In this document: one piece after another, positions 1 to 5,404 of the stretch
Numbering within the stretch: position 1 is the stretch's first letter
How the letters are laid out: each line of letters begins with the position of its first letter
Origin: Nitratiruptor sp.
GTDB lineage: Bacteria; Campylobacterota; Campylobacteria; Campylobacterales; Nitratiruptoraceae
Length of the DNA: 6,524 bases
Assembly: GCA_015494505.1 (NCBI GenBank)
Contig: WGBB01000219.1
Coordinates: 1-6,524 of the forward strand
Direction of reading: 5' to 3'
The notes under the pieces: model-generated
The model's database searches: none
What the model was told of the DNA's origin: nothing
Seen by the model: only the letters and a program-made list of their open reading frames with translations
Position numbers and translations under genes: made by a program

Positions 1-847
1 ACACTATTCTCTCATTCCTCTTCCAGCACAAAATTCTCTCATTATCAAAACCAAAAAAGATATACTCGATCAAATAGGAGAAATCATATATAGCATCGAC
101 TCTGACTCTCCTCAAGTGCTCATAGAAGCGGAAGTTTTCGAATATGACAATACTATCGGTAGGAAAATTGGTTCGGCATTAGAGTACTCTAAAGAAAACG
201 GTAATTTCATCAATGCAGTAAAACTATTTTTCGATGAAGGGGTCTCTGATGCACTACCTCAAATTGTAAACACTCTTTCCGACGAAGAAAAAAAGCTCAA
301 GCTGCTCTCCACACTTGCCATACAGGACAAAAATGGTGGCGTCAAAATTTTGGCAGAGCCAAGACTCGTCCTAAAACCCGGCAAAGAGGCTACTCTCAGA
401 CTCAATACTGAAAAATATGTCATCGTCACTAGCTATAACGATGCAACTCTTAAAAAAATACAAACAGGAATTATCTTTACCATTACGCCTACTATTTTGA
501 GCAAATCGACGATCATGCTAAAACTCCACCTTGAACAAAGTGAATTTATACCATCGAATGAAGATAAAATCGTTCAGTCCACAAACAAAAACGTGATCGA
601 TACATCTGTTGTGGTGAATGATGGCGAACTCATCTCAATCGGTGGGATATATTTGACAAAATCTTCACGTTTCGAATCTGGCTTTCCTATCATACACAAA
701 ACACCTATTATAGGAAACCTCTTCGGATCTAAAAGTTACGATTCGAGAAGAACGATGATCGAATTCATGATAAAACCCACTATAAAAGAACTTTACTCGA
801 AACTTAGGAAGTACAAGCACTCAATATATAAAAAATTTTATGAATAA
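1..847 (+). CDS. Secretin, C-terminal part (5' end outside window)
   Basis: The frame is open from base 2, so the gene starts upstream of the window; 281 residues are visible. The GTG at 116 is internal, because the residues before it (LPAQNSLIIKT... then SPQVLIEAEVFEYD) are the usual end of a secretin N-domain followed by the first strand of the pore domain. Other family marks are VKILAEPRL, followed by an NDGELISIGGIYL strand and the TPIIGNLFG motif, then a short Lys-rich tail. Secretins form multimeric outer-membrane gates for type II secretion, type IV pili, type III secretion and filamentous phage; the visible part does not tell which. The gene runs convergently toward the cytochrome gene, with 13 bp between stop codons. 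Its composition (roughly 36-40% GC in sampled lines, AT-rich at the 3' end) is lower than that of the minus-strand genes, so it may have a different history. The secretin family call is firm; the subtype is open. Confidence 0.88.
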   Translation, partial: HYSLIPLPAQNSLIIKTKKDILDQIGEIIYSIDSDSPQVLIEAEVFEYDNTIGRKIGSALEYSKENGNFINAVKLFFDEGVSDALPQIVNTLSDEEKKLKLLSTLAIQDKNGGVKILAEPRLVLKPGKEATLRLNTEKYVIVTSYNDATLKKIQTGIIFTITPTILSKSTIMLKLHLEQSEFIPSNEDKIVQSTNKNVIDTSVVVNDGELISIGGIYLTKSSRFESGFPIIHKTPIIGNLFGSKSYDSRRTMIEFMIKPTIKELYSKLRKYKHSIYKKFYE

Positions 848-848
848 A

Positions 849-870
849 GGGGTGGGAGGGCTACCACCCC
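849..870 (-). terminator. Terminator hairpin embedded in the 3' end of the cytochrome gene
   Basis: A perfect 7-bp stem (GGGGTGG / CCACCCC) encloses an 8-nt loop. Read on the minus strand, the left arm lies in the last codons of the cytochrome gene (Gly-Trp), the stop TAG falls in the loop, and the right arm is followed by TTTATT and, further on, TTTTTT. This fits an intrinsic terminator for the minus-strand operon. On the plus strand the hairpin follows the secretin stop by one base but has no T-tract after it, so it would end secretin transcription poorly by the intrinsic mechanism. Confidence 0.7.
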
Positions 871-1268
871 CGAATACGCATATGGCAGCTGTTGCACTGG
901 CGGATGATCTGGGTGTGATCGTTGATCACGTCATCCATATTGCCGGCAGCGAAGGACTCCTTGGCGTCTCTGGCGTACATATCGATGAGACGCGCAGTCT
1001 TTTGGGCGAATTTGTAGGCATATTTTTGTTTTTCGGGCAAGAAGTGCTTGACGTCCACTTTTTCTAAGACTTTGACGTTTTTCAAAATCCTATCTGCACC
1101 GTCATCGATGCACTCTTTACAGTTGTAAAGTATCCCTTTTTGCATCAGCTCCAAGGCCGCAGCGAACTTTTGCATCTCGATCTGCAGCTTTGTGCGATGC
1201 TGTTTGTCTGCCGCGCAGAGTGTAGATGCGAGGGCAAACACCAGTAGCGATAGGGCAAATCTTCTCAT
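861..1268 (-). CDS. Periplasmic monohaem cytochrome, cytochrome c'-like
   Basis: A 135-residue protein. Residues 1-20 form a Sec signal peptide (MRR, hydrophobic core, probable cut after CAA). The mature part is mostly helical and carries one haem-binding motif, C125-N-S-C128-H129, six residues from the C-terminus. A single CxxCH at the extreme C-terminus of a small helical protein is the arrangement of the cytochrome c'/c556 four-helix bundle. Met32, early in the first mature helix, could be the sixth haem ligand as in c556-type members. A second cysteine pair (C50-K-E-C53) is unusual. It is the last gene of the sulfur operon, 8 bp after soxZ, with an AGGA Shine-Dalgarno overlapping the soxZ stop region. 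Since no FccA-like subunit is present, it is a plausible electron acceptor for the flavoprotein or Sox reactions; that role is inference. Confidence 0.78.
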   Translation of the reverse strand: MRRFALSLLVFALASTLCAADKQHRTKLQIEMQKFAAALELMQKGILYNCKECIDDGADRILKNVKVLEKVDVKHFLPEKQKYAYKFAQKTARLIDMYARDAKESFAAGNMDDVINDHTQIIRQCNSCHMRIRGW

Positions 1269-1276
1269 CCTCCATC

Positions 1277-1615
1277 CTATTTTGGATTGATTTTGACGGT
1301 TTTTGTAAAAGTTTGTCCCCTGTTATCGGTCCATACCGCTTTGACGGTACCGGGACCTTCGATTTTGAGGGGAAACTTCACCTTCGGGTTGGGACTCGAA
1401 CTCACTTCGAACGCGAAGTTGCACACCTTCTTGTCGTTGTAGTAGATATCGAGGGTCTCGACGAAAAAACGGGGCTTAAGTTGGCCTGAGTGCTTGTCTT
1501 TTTGAAACCCTGTATCCATCGGGTGGATGGTGATAGCTTGGAAAATCACCACGTCACCCGTTTTATAGTCATCTCGCAGCGGCTTGATAACGCCACGCCT
1601 CCATACAAATTTCAT
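1277..1615 (-). CDS. soxZ: Sulfur-carrier complex subunit SoxZ
   Basis: A 112-residue protein of the usual SoxZ size and without a signal peptide. Recognisable SoxZ segments are IHPMDTGFQKD near residues 30-40, PRFFVETLDIYYN, and the C-terminal strand region WTDNRGQTFTKTVKI, together giving the immunoglobulin-like fold of the family. SoxZ binds SoxY, and the complex carries sulfur intermediates during thiosulfate or sulfide oxidation in the periplasm. Lacking its own signal, it is expected to leave the cytoplasm with SoxY through the Tat pathway. The start ATG has an AAGGAG Shine-Dalgarno 5 nt upstream that overlaps the soxY stop codon, so translation of the two is probably coupled, giving near-equal amounts. 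Confidence 0.95.
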   Translation of the reverse strand: MKFVWRRGVIKPLRDDYKTGDVVIFQAITIHPMDTGFQKDKHSGQLKPRFFVETLDIYYNDKKVCNFAFEVSSSPNPKVKFPLKIEGPGTVKAVWTDNRGQTFTKTVKINPK

Positions 1616-1624
1616 CCTCTCTCC

Positions 1625-2101
1625 TTATCCACACCCGCCGAGGGCGACTTTGACTTTTTTGCGCTTTTCAAACACCACATCGTCGTTGGTGCGCGCTACC
1701 ACGACCACCTCCTGGGTGCCGCCGAGCTTGACGTTGACGTAGAGATATGCCTTGCCGTTGGCCGGTGTGTAGTTTGCCGTGACGGCCAGATTGACCTTGT
1801 TTTTGGTGGGCATCACCACGATCTGCTTGATATATTTCTCCTTCGTCATAGGATAGTCTATCTCCACCTCCACGGGCACAACGAGGCCGTTTTCGGGAGC
1901 GTCCGGGATGTTGAGCTTCATTTCCTTGGCGTTTTTGACCACCTTCTTGGCTCCCTTGGTAGCCTCGCTATAGGCCTCCTCGAAGGAGATCTCTATCGCT
2001 TCGTTGTCTTCGTCGTCATCCTCCGCTCGCAGCGGTACATTGACGAAGAGCGAAGCCGCAAGAGCGAAACTTGTGTACTGTAAAAACTCACGTCTTTTCA
2101 T
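1625..2101 (-). CDS. soxY: Sulfur-carrier protein SoxY, Tat-exported
   Basis: 158 residues from the chosen ATG. The N-terminus has a twin-arginine signal (KRREFLQ, then a hydrophobic stretch to about residue 26), followed by a very acidic mature start (EDDDEDNE). The body is a beta-sandwich of the SoxY type, and the protein ends in the swinging-arm motif GGCG, whose Cys157 carries sulfur as a persulfide or thiosulfonate. Many SoxY end in GGCGG; this one lacks the last Gly. An ATG two codons upstream (2107) is unlikely to be the start, because the AAGGA Shine-Dalgarno would touch it directly, while it sits 5 nt from the ATG at 2101. The Shine-Dalgarno overlaps the stop of the Rieske gene. Partner soxZ follows directly. 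SoxB and SoxXA, which normally load and release the carrier, are not nearby. Confidence 0.95.
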   Translation of the reverse strand: MKRREFLQYTSFALAASLFVNVPLRAEDDDEDNEAIEISFEEAYSEATKGAKKVVKNAKEMKLNIPDAPENGLVVPVEVEIDYPMTKEKYIKQIVVMPTKNKVNLAVTANYTPANGKAYLYVNVKLGGTQEVVVVARTNDDVVFEKRKKVKVALGGCG

Positions 2102-2109
2102 CTGCATCC

Positions 2110-2838
2110 TTAATACTGGATTATCTCTTTACTATACTCTTTAAGCGGTACGGTCTTGGCGCTGATTTTGACAAGCTTCTTGGCTTTGCGGATATTGCCG
2201 TAAAAATCTTTGAGCTCCGGTTTGAAGCTGCGAAAATAGTCGTGAAACTTGTCGGCACCCAGCACTGCACTCGCCCAGATGTGATCATTCTTGTCCACTT
2301 CGAGCACGATCGATGCCAAAGGCTGGGGTGCAGGACCCGCCAATACCTTTGCACCCGCTTTAGGGTCATAGGCACTCATATGGGACGAACAGACGATAAC
2401 TCCCCCTTCTTTGTATGCCATAGTCTTGCCGCCCTTAGGCACGTAGGCTATGAAGCTGTCGTTGGGTGTAGGGTGCGTGAGCTGATGGGGACAGATGGCA
2501 CTGTAGGCTACCAGGTCCTTCTCTTTGCCCACGCCCCCTTTCCAGACATATTCCGTGCCGTCTTCTGCCGTCAGTTTCACCTCTTTGAGCGTCGAGGTGT
2601 CCGTGCGCAGCAAGAAGCAGGGCGTGCTTGCATGCGGGTACATAAAGAGATAGGGCGTCTCTTTTTTGAGTGCGCTATATTTGATAGGATTGCCGCTCGC
2701 ATCCACAAGCTGCACCTTCTCATATGCGCGAAAGAGCTCGCCCGTCTGCGCATAGAGCACTCCGCGCACCAGTGCCGGCGAGACGGCTACGAGCAGCGCA
2801 GAAGTGCCGATGACTTTGAAAAATCCTCTCCTATCCAT
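2110..2838 (-). CDS. Tat-exported Rieske [2Fe-2S] protein
   Basis: 242 residues. The N-terminus is a twin-arginine signal (DRRGFFK plus a hydrophobic segment to about residue 30) that could be cut after VLYA or kept as a membrane anchor, as in bc1-complex Rieske proteins. The cluster ligands are visible as C116-P-H118 and C150-S-S-H153, followed by the Pro-rich loop GPAPQPL. The two extra cysteines that form a disulfide over the cluster in classical bc1 Rieske proteins (CxHxxC and CxCH) are absent: Thr121 and Ser152 stand there. A basic C-terminal tail of about 50 residues follows the Rieske fold. The gene sits between fccB and soxY, and soxY starts within its stop region, so it most likely transfers electrons in the same periplasmic sulfur oxidation. 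No cytochrome b gene is next to it, so a complete bc1-like complex is not indicated. Confidence 0.85.
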   Translation of the reverse strand: MDRRGFFKVIGTSALLVAVSPALVRGVLYAQTGELFRAYEKVQLVDASGNPIKYSALKKETPYLFMYPHASTPCFLLRTDTSTLKEVKLTAEDGTEYVWKGGVGKEKDLVAYSAICPHQLTHPTPNDSFIAYVPKGGKTMAYKEGGVIVCSSHMSAYDPKAGAKVLAGPAPQPLASIVLEVDKNDHIWASAVLGADKFHDYFRSFKPELKDFYGNIRKAKKLVKISAKTVPLKEYSKEIIQY

Positions 2839-2879
2839 CGCTTTCCTTGCAAAATGATATAATTTTTATCCCCACTCAT

Positions 2880-2905
2880 CATGTAGGCCCGTTCGGGTCT
2901 ACATG
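2880..2905 (-). other. Hairpin across the fccB stop codon
   Basis: A 7-bp outer stem (CATGTAG / CTACATG) and an inner CCC/GGG stem with a GAAC loop are separated by an A-C mismatch on the minus strand. The TAG stop of fccB is in the first arm. No T-run follows directly, so it is not a standard terminator; it may protect or delimit the fccB message, or partially attenuate transcription into the Rieske gene. The 41 bp between hairpin and Rieske start are AT-rich (ATAAAAATTATATC) and could contain a weak internal promoter. Confidence 0.5.
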
Positions 2906-4248
2906 AACATATCGCGATACATTCCTTTGGCCCATTCGAAGAGCAGTTTACCGTTTTGGACACCTGTCTTGCCGTCCCATTTTTCGTTGGTTGCGGCATT
3001 GTGGAATCCGAAGGCTTTCTTCTTCTCGTTGTACTTGTACTCGGCATTGACCGAAATGGCGCGCACCGGATCGCCGGAAACTGCAGAGTAACAAACCGTA
3101 AGCGGTGATTTCCACTTGGGCTCTTTGCCTTTGAGGCGCTGTGCAATCATGCTGGCAACGATATGCCCTTCGGTATTTGCCGTGTTGCCCGATTTGCTAA
3201 ATCCCATGGGTCGCACGTCGCCTGCGCAGTAGATATTTGGATCCGCTTTTGTTTGATATGTAAACGGATCGATATCTGCTTCGAGTCTATTGAAGACGCT
3301 ATCTTTTGCCACACCTGCGATTTCGAGGATCTTGCCACCGCGTACACGTGGATAGAGTGCGGCATCTGCAAATTTGATCTCCTCACCGAGCTCCGTTTCA
3401 AGGCGTTTTTTACCAAGGTCGATTTTAGTGATTTTGGTGCCGGGCAGATATTCGATATATCCTTTATAAAGTTTTTCGAAAGCGGAGTGGAAACCATCCT
3501 TTTTGATAGTGATATCCGGATTTTCATCGAGTAATACCACTTTGCCGGGAATCTGCTCTTTTTTCATATACCATGCGATAAGGCACGCTCTTTCATAGGG
3601 TGCCGGCAAACAGCGGTAGTTTCCTCCGGGGACCGTGAGGACAAAATTGCCGCCTTCAAAATCTTGGACCTTGTTGCGTATCGTCATATGCTCGCTTCCT
3701 GGCACAAATCCCGCAGGATACTCTTGGCGCAGTCTGGTTTCAAGCTCCACATCACCCTTCGTCCAGCGGCTGTAGTCGTAGTCAATACCGGGAGAAAGCA
3801 CGAGGATGTCATATTTGACTGCACCTTCGTTGGTAAAGACCATTTTGCTGTCACGATCCACATCGTGCACCATGGCATTGAGGAAGGTGTAGTTGTTGTT
3901 GCGTGCCGCTTGCAGATAGTCGTGGGTCAAAAATTCGAGGTCTACGAGTCCCACGAGCCAGAGGTTGCTCACCGGACAGCTCATAAAAGAAGCTCTGCGC
4001 TCGATCAGCACCACATCGGCATTGGGTGCGTAACGCTTGACATACTTGGCGATGGAAAGCCCTGACCAGCCACCGCCGACCACCACGACTCTGGGGCCCT
4101 TGGCTTTTGGCAGTGGCGCCATACGGAGCCCTGCGTGGGCTGCTCCTTTTGGTGTCGTGGATGCATAGGATGACGTGCATCCGCTCAGCGCTGCTCCTGC
4201 AGCTGCTACTCCCCCAAGTTTCAGTAGGTCTCTTCTTGATAGTGCCAT
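2899..4248 (-). CDS. fccB: Flavocytochrome c sulfide dehydrogenase flavoprotein (FccB/SoxF type)
   Basis: 449 residues from the ATG at 4248, chosen for its AAAGGA Shine-Dalgarno 6 nt upstream. An in-frame ATG at 4296 would place a strong hairpin inside the coding region and push the Tat motif inward. The signal is twin-arginine (SRRDLLKLGG) and includes LSGC at 21-24, a good lipobox. The FAD-binding domain starts with VVVVGGGWSG (54-63); a second FAD contact is CAGDVRP (341-347). By comparison with Allochromatium FccB, Cys91 (MSCPVSN) matches the covalent FAD cysteine, and Cys213 (YRCLPAPYERA) and Cys386 (TVCYSA) match the redox disulfide that attacks sulfide. The enzyme oxidises sulfide in the periplasm and passes electrons to a c-type cytochrome; the usual haem subunit gene fccA is not adjacent. 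It opens the operon followed by the Rieske gene, soxY, soxZ and the cytochrome. Confidence 0.92.
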   Translation of the reverse strand: MALSRRDLLKLGGVAAAGAALSGCTSSYASTTPKGAAHAGLRMAPLPKAKGPRVVVVGGGWSGLSIAKYVKRYAPNADVVLIERRASFMSCPVSNLWLVGLVDLEFLTHDYLQAARNNNYTFLNAMVHDVDRDSKMVFTNEGAVKYDILVLSPGIDYDYSRWTKGDVELETRLRQEYPAGFVPGSEHMTIRNKVQDFEGGNFVLTVPGGNYRCLPAPYERACLIAWYMKKEQIPGKVVLLDENPDITIKKDGFHSAFEKLYKGYIEYLPGTKITKIDLGKKRLETELGEEIKFADAALYPRVRGGKILEIAGVAKDSVFNRLEADIDPFTYQTKADPNIYCAGDVRPMGFSKSGNTANTEGHIVASMIAQRLKGKEPKWKSPLTVCYSAVSGDPVRAISVNAEYKYNEKKKAFGFHNAATNEKWDGKTGVQNGKLLFEWAKGMYRDMFM

Positions 4249-4262
4249 TGCACATCCTTTCT

Positions 4263-4294
4263 GTTCAATTTTGGGGCGAAATTCCAAATTGAAC
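4263..4294 (-). promoter_or_regulatory. Inverted repeat/hairpin in the fccB leader
   Basis: Arms GTTCAATTTTGG (4263-4274) and CCAAATTGAAC (4284-4294) pair over 11 bp with one bulged base around a 9-nt loop. In the mRNA the hairpin ends two nt before the AAAGGA Shine-Dalgarno of fccB. It may be a repressor operator at DNA level, a 5' stabilising hairpin, or a translational control element; the sequence cannot decide. There is no T-run, so it is not a standard terminator. Confidence 0.55.
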
Positions 4295-4296
4295 AT

Positions 4297-4531
4297 CGCT
4301 CAATGCAAATGATAAAGTCAATCAACTTAATTTATTATTAAATTTTCTTATATCTAAGTAATGAATATAATAACTCATGTTTATAATAAGAAGAATTTAT
4401 TTCATTAATAACTTTAATTGAGTAAATGAAAATCAGTCTCATTATTGCCTATTTTCGGTAGCTTTGACGTTATTGAATGGAACCTGAGATTGAGAAGATT
4501 GGGGGAAAATGGGAGAGATTTTTGTGTGGAG
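4297..4531. other. AT-rich intergenic region with the likely fccB-operon promoter
   Basis: No gene is recognisable between the peroxiredoxin and fccB. The part from 4297 to about 4450 is extremely AT-rich and contains several minus-strand -10-like boxes, for example TATAAG within TTAGATATAAGA and TTATAA within ATTATAAAC, plus a TTGACT near the fccB end without a good -10 at the right distance. A Fur/PerR-like dyad TGAAAATCAGTCTCA lies at 4427-4441 and a loose 7-bp inverted repeat (TTTCATT / AATGAAA) at 4400-4431. The promoter of the sulfur operon is expected here, but no single site stands out. Confidence 0.45.
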
Positions 4532-4551
4532 TTTCGCCCAAAAGGGCGAAA
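4532..4551 (-). terminator. Hairpin directly after the peroxiredoxin gene
   Basis: A perfect 8-bp stem (TTTCGCCC / GGGCGAAA) with a 4-nt loop begins three nt after the peroxiredoxin stop. On the minus strand CTCCACACAAAAATC follows, so the expected T-tract is missing. It is probably a 3'-end or terminator structure, perhaps a leaky one that lets some transcription through to fccB. Confidence 0.5.
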
Positions 4552-4554
4552 GGA

Positions 4555-5376
4555 TTATTTGGACTCTTTGTAGCAAAACCACCAGTCGAAACACTCGTAC
4601 TCTTGTGTGCGCTTCTTGGCTGTTTCGCAATCTGTGGCAGGTGGGATGATGACTTTATCACCGATGAGCTCGTTTTCGGGCCAGTTGGCCGGAGTGGCCA
4701 CGCCTTCTGCGTCACTCTTTTGCAAAGCTTTGACTGCACGTACGATCTCATCGATATTGCGTCCAATCTCTTGTGGATAGTACAGAATCGTGCGCACGAC
4801 ACCTTCAGGGTCGATGATAAAGACCGCTCGCACGGTGTTGGTACCTTTGTTTGGATGCACCATACCGATCTGCGCCGCCAATGTATCGGTGGCAGCGATG
4901 ATAGGAAATTCGATATCCACATCGAATTTTTCCTTGATCCACTCTACCCATTTGATATGGCTAAAGACCTGGTCGATAGAAAGACCTATAAGCTGCGTAT
5001 TGATCGCATCGAACTGCTCTTTATGCTTTTGAAAGCTGACAAACTCCGTGGTACAAACAGGTGTGAAGTCTGCCGGATGGCTAAAAAGCACCGTCCATTT
5101 GCCTTTAAGGTCGTCCGGCAATTTCATAGGTCCGTGTGTCGTTTGGACTTCCAATGTAGGAAATTTATCTCCCAAAAGCGGCATTCCCATAGCACCCTCC
5201 TTTTTCTTCGGTGTTACTGTTTTTATAATCTCTTCCACTACCTCTTCGAGACTCTTTTTCTCCACTTTTGCTCTGGCTTTGAGCTCTTCGATGCTCTCAC
5301 CTACCAGTGCGACTACCTTCTTGACTACATCTGCTTGCGAGTCGATGATCTCTTGGAGCTTTTCGTTGATTCCCAT
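4555..5376 (-). CDS. Peroxiredoxin (Prx6/archaeal type) with N-terminal helical extension
   Basis: 273 residues. Residues 65-273 are a full-length peroxiredoxin: the active site PADFTPVC gives peroxidatic Cys108 with Thr105 and Pro101, the catalytic arginine is probably Arg183 (NTVRAVFIIDP), and the long C-terminal arm carries Cys250, Cys262 and Cys268. The six-residue spacing of the last two matches the resolving cysteine pair of archaeal enzymes such as Aeropyrum ApTPx. It reduces hydrogen peroxide and organic peroxides in the cytoplasm. Residues 1-62 are an extra charged, helical segment (EELKARAKVEKKSLEEVVEEI and similar) that the family does not need. Met63 (ATG at 5190) has its own strong AAGGAGG Shine-Dalgarno, so a 211-residue short form is possible. 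The start at 5376 also has a strong Shine-Dalgarno and is taken as the gene start. It has its own probable promoter and a following hairpin, so it seems separate from the fccB operon. Confidence 0.93.
   Translation of the reverse strand: MGINEKLQEIIDSQADVVKKVVALVGESIEELKARAKVEKKSLEEVVEEIIKTVTPKKKEGAMGMPLLGDKFPTLEVQTTHGPMKLPDDLKGKWTVLFSHPADFTPVCTTEFVSFQKHKEQFDAINTQLIGLSIDQVFSHIKWVEWIKEKFDVDIEFPIIAATDTLAAQIGMVHPNKGTNTVRAVFIIDPEGVVRTILYYPQEIGRNIDEIVRAVKALQKSDAEGVATPANWPENELIGDKVIIPPATDCETAKKRTQEYECFDWWFCYKESK
5183..5202 (-). repeat. Translation-start repeat, internal copy
   Basis: The minus-strand stretch GGAGGGTGCTATGGGAAT with two preceding As matches the gene-start copy at 5369-5388 (GGAGGGTGCCATGGGAAT) at all but one position. 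After GGAAT the two sequences diverge completely. The repeat therefore covers exactly the Shine-Dalgarno, spacer, start codon and next codons. Confidence 0.75.
5188..5202 (-). promoter_or_regulatory. Internal ribosome binding site and in-frame start in the peroxiredoxin gene
   Basis: On the minus strand AAGGAGG, four nt of spacer, then ATG, in frame with the upstream start. It is read through as Lys-Lys-Glu-Gly-Ala-Met in the long form. Initiation here would yield a peroxiredoxin of the ordinary family length. Confidence 0.6.
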
Positions 5377-5389
5377 GGCACCCTCCTTT
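5369..5389 (-). repeat. Translation-start repeat, copy at the gene start
   Basis: AAAGGAGGG, TGCC, ATGGGAAT on the minus strand forms the ribosome binding site and start of the long peroxiredoxin. It is the partner of the internal copy about 186 bp (62 codons) downstream. Confidence 0.75.
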
Positions 5390-5404
5390 GTTGGGCTTTG
5401 GGAT

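Noticed and set aside
116..118. GTG as start of the secretin
   Set aside because: The same frame upstream to the window edge encodes recognisable secretin sequence, so the gene continues beyond the window.
1116..1126. Second haem site at the CKEC of the cytochrome
   Set aside because: The motif lacks the histidine after the second cysteine (CKEC is followed by Ile).
1490..2083. A 197-codon plus-strand open frame opposite soxY
   Set aside because: It mirrors a high-GC coding region; SoxY on the other strand has a Tat signal and the GGCG end.
2071..2862. A 263-codon plus-strand open frame opposite the Rieske gene
   Set aside because: Antisense shadow; the Rieske ligands and Tat signal are on the minus strand.
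4249..4296. Upstream ATG giving a longer fccB product
   Set aside because: It would bury the Tat motif at residue 20 and the leader hairpin in the coding region; the ATG at 4248 has the properly spaced ribosome binding site.
4300..4325. Sigma-54 or FNR site in the fccB upstream region (TTGATTGACTTTATCATTTG)
   Set aside because: The GG/GC spacing of a -24/-12 promoter is absent, and the FNR half-sites are separated by 7 instead of 4 bases.
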